Counted from the first letter of the stretch, positions 9,470 through 21,529 are shown. The stretch: 64,000 nt of DNA from Nephrocerus scutellatus (GCA_947095585.1 OX352763.1:38800010-38864009); one strand, 5' to 3'. Numbers and translations: made by a program. Notes: generated from the sequence alone by a model not told the origin.

Positions 9470-11815
9470 ATTCTCCATAACTTCACTCAGTATGATTTAA
9501 AAATCATTCTGGGGGATATGAATGCAAAAATAGGTAGGGAGGCAGTACATTGGCAGTCATAGCTTACACGAGAACACTATTGACAATGGACAACGAGTAA
9601 TAGAGGTGGCGCGTAAAAATATCCACAAATCGACCTGGGTAACTCCTGATGGAGCCACATGCAACCAGTTAGACTCGGACCAATATCTTGTTGGTAGGGT
9701 GCTACGAACGCAAATTGCATCATCACGAAAGACTGCATTCGGATTCGAGTAAGCACGGCTGCCCTTTGCAACGAAGAGACCAGAAACAACTACGGTCAAG
9801 CGATAGGATTCGCCATAAATGCACTCTCCCTGCCCTCCTGGGGCTGAGGTGTCAAGCGTAGAAGAGAAATGGACACGTCTTAAGTCATTTGGACTGCCGA
9901 CTCTATCTTAGACGGTAGTAGTACAGATCGGAACGACTGGTCCGATGACGAATGTAAGCTGGCGAATGAACGTAAGAATGTTGCGTACCGAGCAATGCAA
10001 GAATCTCATAGAACGCGGGCAAGCAAAGATGAATATAAAGAGCTCAGAAGATATGTAATAACAGTTCACCGTCGAAAGAAAGCAGCCTCGGAAAAGAATC
10101 GGTCTGTGAGGTAGAACAGTACAGAGAGCAAGGACCGCACTAGGCCCGGAAGTTTTACCAAAGAATCCGACGTATGACGCAATATACCGCGTTTCGCATA
10201 CTGAAAAGACAAAAAAAGTAATCTGATCGCCGATTTCAAAGGCATCTTAGAGCCATAGAAAAGCACTTGAATGAGTTGCTAAATGGCCAGCTAACTGAGG
10301 AATTGGAGGATCCACCAATGACCGAAGACCACACTATGCTGCTGCCACCAAGCATAGACGAAGACGAAGCGATAAATCGGCTAAAAAAAATAAGGCCTCG
10401 GGATCAGATGGTATCCAAGCGGAGTTGATTAAATCATTAGGCCCCGAAAAACACTAAGTAATTTTGAACTAATAGTGCAAGTATGGAAGGAAGAAGCGAT
10501 ATCAGAAGATTGTCGAGGAGGCAACCTGTGCTCCATACATAAGGAAGTATTATTACAACATGCAGCAATTATCGTGGTATAACGTGGAGCGCGTATAAGA
10601 TTTGCTCCTCTTTCCTTCAAGACAGGATAGCCCCATACGCTAAATTCATCGCTGGTCCATACCAGTATGGCTTCATCCCAGGGAAATCAACCACTGATCA
10701 GATTTGCACCCTTATGCAGGTAATGAAAAAATGTCTAGAGTGTTAAAACTCACTACACAATCTTTTTATAGACTTTATATTATACAGCCATGAGAGAATT
10801 TGGCATCCCAAATAAACTGACACGACTATGAAGGTTGTCCATGACCAATGTTATAAGACAAGTAAAAATATTAGGATCATTATCATGCCCATTCAACATC
10901 TATAACGGTCTCCAGCAAGGGTATGAACTGGAATGCGTTCTCTTCAACCACTCATTGGAGAAAGTGATCCGGGACTCTGACGTAATAGCGAGAGGAATAA
11001 TTCTCTATAAATCCGTTCAAATACTGGCTTACGCAGACGTTATTGACATCGTTTTGGTAAAAACCCAAAACTGTTCAGGAAGCTTTCATCGTCAGATCGA
11101 GCGAGCGGCACGAATTCTGGTGCTGCACATAAATGAAAGCAAAAAAACTGGCTGCGAGTAGAAGATTCAACATTGAATTGAAGCGCGAATTTGAAGTAGT
11201 GCAATCCTGCAACTACCTCGTTTCAACTGTATCAGGCAATTACAGAATGGACCCAGAAATCAGCGCACGGTTGCTCAAAGCCAACAAAGTCTACTTTAGT
11301 CTGTCATGACTCTTCAAATCCAGGAATTCAACCATCACATCCAAGCTGCTGTTATATAAGGCAATGGTCATACCATTATTTACATATGGATCCGATTCTT
11401 GAGTGCATAGCCAAAAACATTCTGACCTCTTATCCGATTTCGATAGAAAAGTTTTACGGAGAATCTTTGTCCCCGCTTGTGAGAAAGGACGATACTGGAG
11501 ACTCTATAATGATGAGATCTACGAGCGTTACCGCGATGTCGACATCGTGAGAAAAATTAAGCTCCGGTGGGGAGGACACCTAGCTCCCATGAGCGAAGAG
11601 GATCCTCCTCGGAAAGTCCTCTGCGGTAGAATTTATGGAATACGCCAGCGAGGCCGGCCAAGTCCACGCTGGAAGGATGGCGTACACCAGGACGCCCAGA
11701 ATTTAGGGATGCCAAACTTGATGACATTGGCTTGAAATCGGGACCGTTGGAGAGATTTTTTGCGGGGAGCCAGGATCGGACTTCATTTGTAGAACCAAAT
11801 ATATGATGATGTTCG
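9470..11815 (+). mobile_element. LINE-B, longest copy (EEP + RT, decayed)
   Basis: The longest uninterrupted LINE-B copy. In order: the EEP Gly-Asp-Met-Asn-Ala-Lys block (about 9515), a linker with Arg/Glu-rich segments (9950-10400), RT fingers including the Gly-Ile-Thr region and the Tyr-Gln-x-Gly-Phe block (10560-10680), the palm (10740-11060), a thumb and C-terminal domain (11100-11740), and an ATG-repeat tail at about 11803-11813. The EEP N-terminus is missing. The catalytic Tyr-Ala-Asp-Asp box reads Tyr-Ala-Asp-Val at about 11030-11041. Frameshifts and stops are spread along it. It shares its structure with LINE-A but is a distinct family. Confidence 0.85.
10835..11735 (+). pseudogene. 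LINE-B RT palm and C-terminal domain
   Basis: Two open segments remain. The first (10835-11161) covers the palm up to the Asn-Glu-Ser-Lys-Lys block, with the second catalytic Asp replaced by Val. The second (11403-11735) covers the C-terminal region with Tyr-Asn-Asp-Glu-Ile-Tyr-Glu-Arg-Tyr, the Lys-Ile-Lys-Leu-Arg-Trp block and the Gly-Arg-Pro...Arg-Trp-Lys-Asp-Gly motif. The segment between them (11162-11402) keeps family peptides but is interrupted. Confidence 0.8.
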
Positions 11816-14800
11816 TTATCCGGACGTAATTGTATTTACTTACATTCAATTTGAGTATTTTAATAGCGCTTTAAGTTTTTCTGAAATGCCAAATTTGCAA
11901 TAGCTCTTAGTTAGGAGATATGTGTTAAAAAAAACAAAAAAAGCCCACCATACAGCACCACATTCCGCCCTTCTACCTCTGTCTTACCGAAACCATTCAT
12001 CTCAACGACACCGAAAACTATGGATTCGACACTGTGAAGCACTGAAATAGTGTACTAAAGATATTTCATCACAGTTTTGGAATCACTTTGTGCGTGAGTG
12101 CCTTATTTGTATAGTGATAAAAATGTTGTGATCAACATGTCTTACATAAATAGCTTTATCTTGACAATACAAGCTGTCACTGTTATCTTAATTGCTCGCT
12201 TGTATGTTCATTGGCACTCTGCGGTAACCAAATAAAAAAATCTTTAAAGTGTGTTCTTATCTCGTGAAAAACCTAATTGATGTTTCGGGCTTACACAACC
12301 CTTATCACTTGCCACCTAGCAGAACAACAACCAAGTGAGCAATAAGCAGTCTATTTCAGGTATTAATAAAAACTATTGTGTAGTGCAGTGCCTGTTGTAT
12401 TTACTTTACGACGTCACAGCACTCTGTACAAAAGTGCAATACAGCTGCGTTGCACATGGTGTTGCGTAAGAGGAGATATGAATTTGAGGACTAATACCAT
12501 TGGTCGATAATTGTACGAATAAGTTCTAAATCAATCCGATTGGTCAAAGAAGCTGCTGAGTGAGAAGAATTAGAATTAAGACCGACACTCTAAGTCAAGT
12601 CGCAGCTAAGCTAAAGACAGCGAGCTTGTTTAGAGTTAAGACTTAAATAAAAATTAAATATTTTAAATTTAAAATAGGGTCTTTTTAATTTTTCCCGTTG
12701 AAGTCCTCTTCTCAACTCAAAAACATATAGCAATATTTGGGAGTTATTTAATTATTATTATTCTTTCTACTTTTCAATAAGGCCTTATTTTATAGAATCT
12801 AAATAAATTAGGCGATACTTATTGGTATATACATGTGCGAGTAAGTGACCTGGCAATTGTATACGGACACTTAACTTATGTTACTGACCTTTTGAATCAA
12901 CTAGACATTGGTCAAAGCTAAGTACGCAGGCAATTTGCGAATTTATAGAATGTACCAGATCTGGGATTAAGTCACAGTCAGTTAATACTAATATTAGCCC
13001 AAGGTGTTGTCAGACACCTAAAAACAGCTCTTGTATTTCTCAAAGAAGGGAATTTAGAAGGGAAAGACTTAAATGGATGCATAAAATTCCAACCACTTTT
13101 TTCGTTATGTTATTGTTTATTATTTTTAGCGTAGTTTAGTAAAAAAGTATAATAATTCAAGCCAAGCTTCAACAAAGAATACAAAAGCCGATTGCAGAAT
13201 TCACTTTGGAAGCGAGCTCAAGATTTATTCTTTTATTTATAGAGCATAGTCGATTGAAATATCTTTCAAAGCATTTGGAAAAAAAATTAAAAGCAAAAAC
13301 AATCATTGAAAAGCGACTTTTTGTCCAATCCATTGCACACACAGCAATATTGGACAATGGCAACCAATAAACTAGCGAACAGCACTACGAAACCCTTGCT
13401 AAACTTTCTTTGTAGTGTACAAAGTCTATTAATCATTTTCAGACGATGAACTTCAAAAGCTTAAGCGTAGCGGATAAACGCCTTTTTCAAGAGGTTAACT
13501 CTACTCTTAAGATTGTCGTTGATATCGCCAGGATGTCACCGGAATGAAAATTTAATTTCATTTGTCAACGTCAAACGTTTAGTTTGAGTTTATATTGGTA
13601 GTGGAGTACTCTAATTTTTCTATTTTTTGTGTATGTAGGAATTGTTGAAAGGAATAAACTTATAGAAGCTGCTAATATATGAGCTTAAGTTGCATCCAAG
13701 TTTCGTTTCGTATGCGTCATAGTTGTTAGAAACGAAATTATACGATTCCTCCAGAATGTGTTAAGATTTCGTTTAAAGCTTAAAATTTTCTACGATGTAT
13801 GCCTTCAACATTAACCGAAATCGGTGCATAGTCAAATTACGAACGAGCAAATAAATTGAAGCTGTCAGTCCAAAACTGATTGTATTTCAGAATTAAAACC
13901 TCCACACATACACATACACACATATATTTGCCTAAATAAAACCGTCAATGGTAGTGTTTTGTTCCTGCCTCGCAATCAGATAACACTTTGGTTCACCCAA
14001 GCGTACTTTTTAAAAATGCTCTGCGTAGACACCACTCCAAAGGCTATCAGTAGCCATTGGTAGACAACTTGAAAAGTGTATCGTACACAATTATTTTGCA
14101 AAAAAAAATGTATATACTGCTCCCGAAATTCAATAAATGAAAAATAAAAAATGTTTGCTCTCAATAGTTTGTGGTTGATATATTCGGTTTTATCGAAACT
14201 TGAATCACGATATATGGTCAATATTTGGTTATTTACGATTTATTCAGATTATTGATCAAAAACATGGAATTTTCTGGGTATTCATTTTGAAGCCACGATA
14301 ATATCTTTTATGTTATTTTTAAAGCAGACAACAGTTATTTGGGCAGAATCAAAACAGTTCATCACGGAGGAGTTTATATTCGTTTACCCCCCAATGAAAG
14401 AAACAACACTGAAACATTTATGACAAAAATCTGCATGATTTTTATATTTTCTTACTAATGTGACACAAGGGGTTTGAAACAAATTAAGCCTTAACTTTCA
14501 ATATTCCTTTTTAGGTTTACTTAATTTCGTTCAATGTCGTCAACTTAGGATGTAACTTACTCATTTGCGTTGTCCCTATTATTTTCCCTGTTACATTCAA
14601 AACCTATTCAAGCCAAAACTTAGATGTCCATTCGCTTTACATCTCAAACGTCCAATGCGATGTTACTATTTTCGACTCAGTCGACAGAAGCTCGGGGTCG
14701 ATTTCTGATCTCTGAAGTCGTGAAGTAATATTTTTTTTTACCACTTCAGTCTTATCGCGAGTATCGTTGAATAACAAACTAAAAGGATTCAAAATACATC

Positions 14801-14837
14801 CATTCTGTGAAACACTATTGAATGAATTTGCAACTTA
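11816..14837. other. AT-rich intergenic DNA
   Basis: About 3 kb without a recognised gene. A stretch at 12450-12680 has the look of an LTR end but no partner copy or boundary could be shown. Confidence 0.5.
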
Positions 14838-15096
14838 AATTATTAACTACTTACTTATGACTTATATCCCCTTGTGGGTCCTTGGGCCTCTAGGGCAATG
14901 AGCTACAGCTCTCTCAAACACTTCCCCAATTGCTGTCACTCCTCTTCAACTGTTTTGCGCCATGTATTTCTCGGACGACCCGTTCTTCTACCATCCCGAG
15001 ATAACGGATTCCATTGCATTGCGTAGTTTGCTATGGAACCATACCCATACAACAGCACAGATTCAACATTTGAACGGAACAGTCACAGCTTGGTGT

Positions 15097-15627
15097 TTAA
15101 GCTGATTGCTTCGCCATATCATGGACATCATTCCAAACACTGATTTTGCTTTGCCAATTCGGTTGACAATGCCCTGTTCCACCTTCAGTCGAGACAATAC
15201 TCTCTACCGGTTGTCCAGGAATGTTAACTTGAGCTAATGAGTTAATGCCGAGGTTGATGATTTTGGTTTTGACAGTTTTCTTTTTCAAAGCCGTAACATT
15301 TGCCTGCCTTTCCACATTTGTTGTCATTTGGTGCAGCTCCATAATCCTGTGTGAGAGTAAACAAACGTCGTCAGCGTAGTCCATATGTTTGAGTTGAGAT
15401 GTAAGAGTCCAACGAATTCCTCCGTTTCCAGTAGGTAAAGCTGCGCGAAGCACATCGCTAATCACCAACAAAAAAAGTTTCGGCGATAGAGTGCCAACTT
15501 GACGTACCCCACTTAGGATCTCGAATTCTTCTGGCAGCTTTCCTCTATGCAGCACATGATATTTAGAGCCATCATAGGTTGCTTTAATAATAGCTATTAG
15601 TTTATCGGGTAAACCTCTCCTGCGCAA
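15097..15627 (-). pseudogene. LINE-A reverse transcriptase palm, YADD intact
   Basis: A 176-residue open frame covering RT motifs B to D: Gly-Val-Arg-Gln-Val (Gly changed to Val in the usual Arg-Gln-Gly), the Leu-Ser-Pro-Lys-Leu-Phe block, and Met-Asp-Tyr-Ala-Asp-Asp-Val-Cys-Leu-Leu with both catalytic aspartates. The homologous box in copy 1 is destroyed. The upstream fingers lie in other frames (15640-16260), so no complete RT can be made. Confidence 0.8.
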
Positions 15628-17144
15628 GGCGAGCCAGATAAACTGTCTGCTTACACTGTCAAACGCCTTCTCAAAATCGATGAACAGCAGGTGCAGTGGT
15701 GACCGGAATTCAACGCACTGTTCAATAATGATCCGCAGGGTGTTGTAGTGGTCTACACAGGAGGATCCAGTGAGAAAACCTGCTTGTTCGGCATCGAGTG
15801 TATCTTCTAGATGTTCCTTAATTCACTCAAGTACTACTTTGGCTATAACCTTTGCAACTGCAGGAAGAACGCAAATACCTCTCCAGTGTTCGCACTCCAG
15901 TCTTTTTTTGGGAGCTTGACAATCATTCCCTCCTTCCACTCGTCGGGGAAACTTTGTGCCTTACAAGCTCTCTCTACAAGAGGATATAAAAGCTCTGCTG
16001 ATGTCGTTGGAGCGGCACGCAGAAGCTCTGTGGGTATACCATGTAGTCATACCGACTTGTTTTTCTTTAGTGCGTTGGTCACCGTAGCGATCTCATCTTT
16101 ACTGGGAGTTGAGGTGGAATTCGGGAAATTGTTGCTTCCGGCAGCTCTGTTTGATTTGGGTGCATATCGTTGGCGAATACACGGTTAAGAATCGTAGAGA
16201 AATTTTCCATCCATTGCTTGAGCTGATCCTCATCTGAAACGAGTACGGCACTATCTAGGCATTTCACCGGATGTTGGCTAGAACGGTGACCACCTGTCAG
16301 CCCTTTGGTGACGGTTCTGCTATCGCACCTGCACGCTTATTCCTCTGCTTCTAAGGCCAGGTTGTTAAGTTTGTCACGTCTTACACTACGCTACACTTCT
16401 CTTATTTTTCTTCGATACAGGGACTCTAGCTCGATCCTCGCTGCTGCTGGGGTATCTACAATACAAGCTTTAATTAGCTTACGTTCTTCAAACCGCCTCC
16501 AGGTATCCTCGGTAAGCCACATGCTGTGCCTTGTCTAGCTTCTACCAACAATACTTTCCTTTCCAGATGTGAAAACATTTTTCTTATCGTGTAGGGCTCG
16601 TCTGTTTCGGAGTCTAAAATACAGTTCCTAAGAAGTCGGCTGATCGCCACATGGTCGATTTGGTTGCATGATGATTGCCTGTCAGTTGACACTCAGCTGA
16701 CTTTGTGGCAGGTCTTATGCTCAAACATGGTGCCTCCTCACCATTGTCATTCCGTTCGCCGAGGCCGTGCTTCCCAAACACATGTCTGAGTCCTTCATTG
16801 TCATTGCATACCTTGGCATTCAAGTTCCCCATCACTATGACGATATCTCCGTTCGGCGTTGCGTTGAATACATCGCTTAGCTGATTGTAAACGTTGTCCT
16901 TTTCATCCTCAGTTGAGGAATTCGTTGGGGCGTAACATTGTATAATCGTGAGCAGCAGTACTCTATTCCGAAATCTGGCCGATAAGATCCTATCACCATG
17001 TGGGTGCCAGAAAATTTGTTCACTTCACTCACTCCCAGTATGTCCAAATTATATCGAATAAACTCACGTTCCAGTTGATGAAATATGGCATTTTGGGGTA
17101 CTTCACTCCCTGAGTCAACACATTTCAGAAACCAATATCAGTCC

Positions 17145-17440
17145 GGGTTCCGTGGCTCAGTGGAAATGCGCGTTGCTACTGAGCAGACGGTTCGTGGCTC
17201 GAATCCCAGTAACACCAAAAGTATTTTTCACGGTGTCCCACCTCTTGCGAATGGGTGACAAACGTTCCGAGAGTAATAACTTGTCACGAAAAGCTTTCTC
17301 AATTCGCCGGTCGGAGCCGGCCTTAAATTGTAGTTCCCTTCCGTTTGTGTCCAAAAATATAAATGCGGAACACAAATGGTCGCGAGAAGCTAGGCCTTGG
17401 ACCGCAATGGTCTGTCGCGCCGAATATTATTATTATTATA
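17145..17440 (+). mobile_element. tRNA-derived SINE (SINE-1) nested in LINE-A copy 3
   Basis: A short interspersed element with an internal RNA polymerase III promoter: A-box-like TGGCTCAGTGG at 17153-17163 and B-box-like GGCTCGAATCC at 17196-17206, about 43 bp apart as in tRNA genes. A 210-bp body follows, then a tail of ATT repeats (17423-17440). The body end near 17385-17420 (gaagctaggcct... gtcgcgccgaat) resembles the conserved 3' region of a SINE family common in flies (from memory, untested). About 190 bp of LINE-A present in copy 2 is missing at the insertion point, and no target duplication is visible. Confidence 0.8.
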
Positions 17441-17608
17441 TAAGGATTTATACACATAGTAGCCCGGTGACCACCACTAGGATGTAAAAGCAAGCATTAG
17501 CTTTAATTTTCAGGTAGCCACGGACTACGAACTTGATTGTTGCGCTACTGGCTCAAACCAAGTTTTGAGCAGTCAGTAGTTTCCCGATCAATCGCTATGC
17601 AGATCTCC

Positions 17609-18289
17609 AAAACTTGCAATATAAAAATGATAGTAATTATCATTTAGTACTTTTTAGAACATGCTGCCAAAGCGAATTATCATAATGAGGTCGGGAATCG
17701 CAAATGATGCGTTCGGGAAAATTGATAAATTGATATAAAAAGTAAAATGATATATTGTTTATTGCTGCAAAACTTTACATATCGGGAATCGAACCCTGTA
17801 CTGCTTGTAAAGCTCGTCGTGGAATCCCTTTTTCAAACGCCTGTCAAAGCAAATGGTGCTGAATAAATATCGAAGAATTTCACTACAAACGACCAACAAT
17901 CTCGGAAACTTTCTCTTAGGCTCTTAGACCAATAAATTGGTGATTAGCTAAATTTCATTTTTAAAGAGATGTCGTACTCGGATTTTAAAGAGGAGCCGAG
18001 GTAGTCCGTGACTACCTCAAAATTAAAGCTTAGTGTTTATTTGTGTTCTATTAAATAAGTCGAGCTTGGCAGGTGACAACAAATACAGGTTGGGTAAGCT
18101 TATCCATAACCAAAATCCAAAAATTTACAAAATCCTAATTAGCAAAATCGTTGCTATCCCTACTTGGTCTTACCCTCCTCTACTGTATATCTCATTCCTG
18201 ATGCAACTATCAATTAATTGATTTTAAACTTTCAACATTGCCTAACATTTAAGACTGCGTTTAAATTCTGTGGTTTTTGAATTTCGTTG
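17609..18289. other. Intergenic DNA, no gene seen
   Basis: Unique AT-rich sequence between LINE-A copy 3 and Repeat-G. Short chance reading frames only. Confidence 0.5.
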
Positions 18290-18715
18290 CCAAAATTTTC
18301 AATTAAAAATGTACGGACTCAAATGAATTTAAGTTGGATATATCTGTGTATCTGTGCTGCCTCTACCGGTATTTGCGGTATAATTTCGGATGCACACAAC
18401 GACGCGGTCAGCTACAATTTCAAAATTGCTGACTGAAATTAATCTGATTACCGCCAACGCCAAGGCAGACAACCAAATTTCACTTGTGTTACCACGGGAA
18501 CATCAGTAATCATGGCAATAAAATGACACGACTGTAATAATTTAGCGATTTCTATTTTATGAATTGTAAGCGTTCAGTTAGGGAAGAGCATGTTGTGGCA
18601 TATCTCCTGTTATGTCCGGTGCAATAAATTCTAAATCTGTTGTTAGAAAATTCGTTTTCCATGCTCAAGAAACAAGTGAACATTAAAAAAGTGACAAATG
18701 TTAAAATTAGTTATA
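18290..18715 (+). repeat. Repeat-G copy 1 (unclassified interspersed repeat)
   Basis: A stretch of about 425 bp that matches the reverse complement of 58335-58765 along its length. Strong blocks include GATTACCGCCAACGCC..., CATGGCAATAAAATGACACG and AATAAATTCTAAATCTGTTG. No open frame, no terminal inverted repeat and no tail are obvious. It may be a non-autonomous element or a segmental duplication. Confidence 0.75.
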
Positions 18716-19229
18716 GTTAAGTTAAAAAGTAGAATTTAACATTTTTCGACTGGAAATATGATTAGTGGTTCGTAGTCGCGAGTTTACTTAAGCAATTGAC
18801 TACAAAATACACTAATGTAACCGATTGATTAGCGAACAAATAGATGGTACCCTATCGCTACTTCTGATGTATAATGTATTCATTAAAAATTAACTTTATT
18901 AGCTTTTCTAGGAATGTAGAAATCCGCAGAATATAATTAGTGGTTAGTAGGTTTAATTGCAATAAGAGTTATGATGTCGTTTTAGAAGAAGGCAAAATAG
19001 AATGACTTAACATGTTTAATAGTAAAATACATATTTTAAAAATATAATATATATACATACATATCTACAAAATAAGACTGCAGAACATTAGCAGATTAGA
19101 TATTTTATTTGGCGTATGTTGGTTGCTGAAAACCACAAATATCGTCCGGTATACATGAAATCGGGTTTTTATTATTTCGGGATAAAGTACCATTGCTGAC
19201 CTGTTTAATTAATAGCCAAAAGCACAAAA
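18716..19229. other. AT-rich intergenic DNA
   Basis: No coding or repeat signal recognised. The right edge approaches the 5' end of the LOA element. Confidence 0.45.
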
Positions 19230-20765
19230 ATAGAGACTGGCTGGGATGCCTACAAAGCATCCTTGAAAGTATATAAAAAAAAATGAGGAAAGTCAATCGT
19301 TTATCCTGGAGACACTTCTGTGGATGTATAGAAGAATGATCTAGGACATCTAGGCTAAGAAAAATCCTCTCAACCAACTCTATAATGACTAGCGGTTTGA
19401 AAAAAAGACTACCTCTAGTGAGGAATTCCCTAATTGCAACTCCGCAGCTAGCTCTCATGTTATCAGTAGCAGGCCTAACAGTTACACAGCTATGTTCCAA
19501 AATCTTATAAAAAAGGACTACTTGCTTTGGGCGCTGCAGCTAAATCATATAAATCAGCAGGACCAGGTGGCATATTTCCAGCAGAACTTCAAAGGACTTC
19601 TGATATTATCCATTCTTTGGAAAAGACAATTCTAAACAGTTGTCTAGATATGGTCCACATTCCAGATCTATAGAGAGTAGTGAAGATGGATCACATCCTC
19701 AAAGCCGGAAAACGCTTTCACGTTAGTCCAAAAGATCGTAGACCCATCAGTCTCTCATCGTTTCTCTTAAAGACAGTAGAAAGACTGATTGATAACCACG
19801 TACACAATAGGATTGATAAGAGAATACTGTCTACTGATCAACATGCGTACTGTAAGGCTAAATCTGTAGAAATTGGTCTGCATAAGCTAGTACGGTCGGT
19901 CGAATGTTCCCTTCACTATAAGTACTACACAATGGTAGTAATCCTAGATATTGAAGGCGCTTTTAACAACGTCAACAAATCTGCGATCGCGACTTATTAC
20001 AATTCTGCTCGCAAGCCGGATTATTAATTCAAAACTGGATTTGACGTCTGCCAGAAGATCTGTTTGCAGAGGAACCCCGCAAGGTGGCGTCCTATCTCCC
20101 CCCTATGGAACTTAGTGGTGAATGAGCTGCTGATATGCCTGAAAAAGTAGGGGTGCGGAGCGAATGCTTATGTGGATGACTTTGTTTTTGCTGTCTCAAG
20201 AAAGTACCCTAATACTTTAAAGAAACACCTACAAAAGAAATCGTAAAGTCACAGTGGCACCATTGCCACTGGAAACAAATGGGGTCTTCAACTCCATACA
20301 CTCATTGACTACACTTTTATACGGTGTGGCTGTATGGTGGACTGCCTTAGATAAAGCAGAAATTTTTATAAGCTGAGCAAAGTCCAAATATTAGCTTGTG
20401 TATGTAAGAGCGGAGCAGTGCGCACAACTCCTTCCGCCGCACTATAGGCATTCGGTTCAACGTTACAACAATCGATATCTTCAGTAGGCTCTCTGGGAAA
20501 AAGGCGTAGATGTGGAAGAATTACACAGACAGGTCAAAAACAGATAATGGGTTTGGCAGAGGTGTTTTATCAAAAAAGCAAAATCTTAGTCTCTCTTTCC
20601 GTCTTTTTAAGCACTGCACTGTAGTGTTTATCGGGCGGAGCTTATGGCGACTAAAGAAGCTTTATCTAGGCTGAAGATGAATGTCATATCCGCTATGGAT
20701 ATTCGCTTCTTCTCTAATAGCCAAGCTGCGTTGAAGTCCCTGCAATCAATTTCTGCGCGCTCAAG
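19230..20765 (+). mobile_element. LOA-like LINE copy 1 (RT + RNase H, decayed)
   Basis: Degraded protein segments occur in the order expected for a LOA-clade LINE. A pre-RT segment at 19240-19460 has Trp-Arg-x-Phe-Cys-Gly-Cys-Ile-Glu-Glu. The RT fingers (19540-19830) contain Ser-Ala-Gly-Pro-Gly-Gly. An open segment at 19680-20027 carries the Asp-Ile-Glu-Gly-Ala-Phe-Asn-Asn-Val motif A typical of LOA elements. The palm follows at 20060-20180 with 'AYVDDF', then thumb pieces. An RNase H start (Tyr-Thr-Asp, about 20530) and a Ser-Gln-Ala-Ala-Leu-Lys-Ser-Leu block (about 20715-20745) come last. It is truncated at 20765 where antisense LINE-E begins. Confidence 0.8.
19680..20027 (+). pseudogene. 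LOA RT fingers and motif A, open frame
   Basis: 115 residues in one frame covering the RT blocks Arg-Arg-Pro-Ile-Ser-Leu-Ser-Ser-Phe, Asp-Gln-His-Ala-Tyr-Cys-Lys and Leu-Asp-Ile-Glu-Gly-Ala-Phe-Asn-Asn-Val. The last carries the first catalytic Asp of the polymerase. The frame ends in a stop just after motif A and the palm continues in another frame, so it is a broken RT. The same blocks are found antisense at 25388-25020 in LOA copy 2. Confidence 0.8.
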
Positions 20766-20920
20766 TTGAGGCACGGGTATTACGGATGGGCGGGATGCAT
20801 CTGGATATTTCTTTTGAACAACGCTTGTAAAAAAACCAATAAAACAGTGACAAACAGGAAACATTCCTACGATGTTCAAGCAATTCGATTGTTTTCGCGA
20901 TATTTACGTCACCAATGAGT
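20766..20920 (-). mobile_element. LINE-E 3' coding fragment
   Basis: On the minus strand this encodes the conserved Jockey-type C-terminal block (Arg-Asn-Val-Ser-Cys-Leu-Ser-Leu-Phe-Tyr) followed by the Cys-Ser-Lys-Glu region and a Pro-Pro-Ile-Arg-Asn-Thr-Arg end. The same peptides occur at 34970-35050 and 45085-45150. It is joined on one side to LOA and on the other to LINE-B, so it is a mosaic piece. Confidence 0.75.
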
Positions 20921-21135
20921 TTTAACGCACTTAATTTTCTTGATGATATCGACATCGCGGTAACGCTCGTAGATCTCATCATAATAGAGCCTCCGGAATC
21001 CCGAATTGTTTTGCTCTCATTTATGTGCAGCTTCAGATTTCTTGCCGCCTGCTATATCTGGATGAATGCTCCCTGTACAGCTGTTCGGTTTCTACCAACG
21101 ATGTCAATATCATCTGCGTAAGTCAGTATCTGATC
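20920..21135 (-). mobile_element. LINE-B fragment with internal deletion
   Basis: The minus strand encodes the LINE-B palm with an intact Tyr-Ala-Asp-Asp-Ile-Asp-Ile box, then His-Ile-Asn-Glu-Ser-Lys-Thr. It jumps directly to the C-terminal Tyr-Asp-Glu-Ile-Tyr-Glu-Arg-Tyr-Arg-Asp block in a shifted frame. In the copy at 9470-11815 these blocks are about 400 bp apart, so an internal deletion joined them at about 21015. Confidence 0.75.
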
Positions 21136-21169
21136 TTAACTGTACGTGCCTCAAGCGTAAACTGATGAT

Positions 21170-21230
21170 AACGCCATGAATATTGCGGTTGAATCCAAGG
21201 AGAGGTGCATGCAACTGGTTATTTCTCTGA
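21170..21230 (-). mobile_element. Short LINE-E fragment
   Basis: About 55 bp (TATTGCGGTTGAATCCAAGG onward) match 34937-34985 in the larger LINE-E copy, in the same orientation. The match stops where mariner sequence begins. Confidence 0.6.
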
Positions 21231-21234
21231 GAGC

Positions 21235-21425
21235 TTCTAAAGTCTGTGGCTTATTACAATAGACTACTGACTTAAGATAGACCCAAAGAAAAATAACTAA
21301 AGGCGTTAAATCGCTTATTCTAGGCTTCCAACTGACTGCTTCGATTTCAATAAATCGTTGGTTTGACAATCGGTGTGACATTTTGGCGCCATCCTGCTGA
21401 AACCACAAGTCGGCCAACAATAATT
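21235..21425 (-). pseudogene. Tc1/mariner transposase fragment 1
   Basis: The minus strand encodes Trp-Phe-Gln-Gln-Asp-Gly-Ala, the second catalytic Asp block of a DDE transposase. About 34 residues later comes a Ser-Asp-Leu-Thr-Pro-Leu-Val-Ile-Phe-Leu-Trp block, where Val stands at the expected third acidic position (normally Asp). The spacing fits a DD34-type mariner/Tc enzyme. There are no flanking inverted repeats and no N-terminal DNA-binding domain, so it is an isolated dead fragment. Confidence 0.75.
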
Positions 21426-21529
21426 TGAAACATCAAAACAAATCCGAAGTAAACTTCACGACATACACAGCAAAATAGTACAAAACGCATCGCCCTTATT
21501 GGAAAACCCTATATTTATAAATCACAACA

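Larger units (their letters stand above)
14838..17608 (-). mobile_element. LINE-A copy 3 (near full length, with nested SINE)
   Basis: On the minus strand this copy spans from the shared 5' end (about 17608) to the 3' tail with TAAG repeats (about 14850). In order: leader, nested SINE (17145-17440), EEP (17090-16620, with internal losses near 16735), linker (16560-16310), RT (16230-15097) and the C-terminal domain (15100-14860), which keeps a Trp-, Arg- and Gly-rich block. It is the only LINE-A copy here with an intact Tyr-Ala-Asp-Asp box (15367-15378). Frameshifts near 16080, 15800 and 15630 and stops elsewhere make it non-functional as it stands. Confidence 0.85.

Noticed and set aside
12450..12680. 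Possible solo LTR (AGCTAAG-type repeats, ATTAAATATTTTAAATTT end)
   Set aside because: No second copy in the window, no TG...CA boundary with target duplication could be shown.
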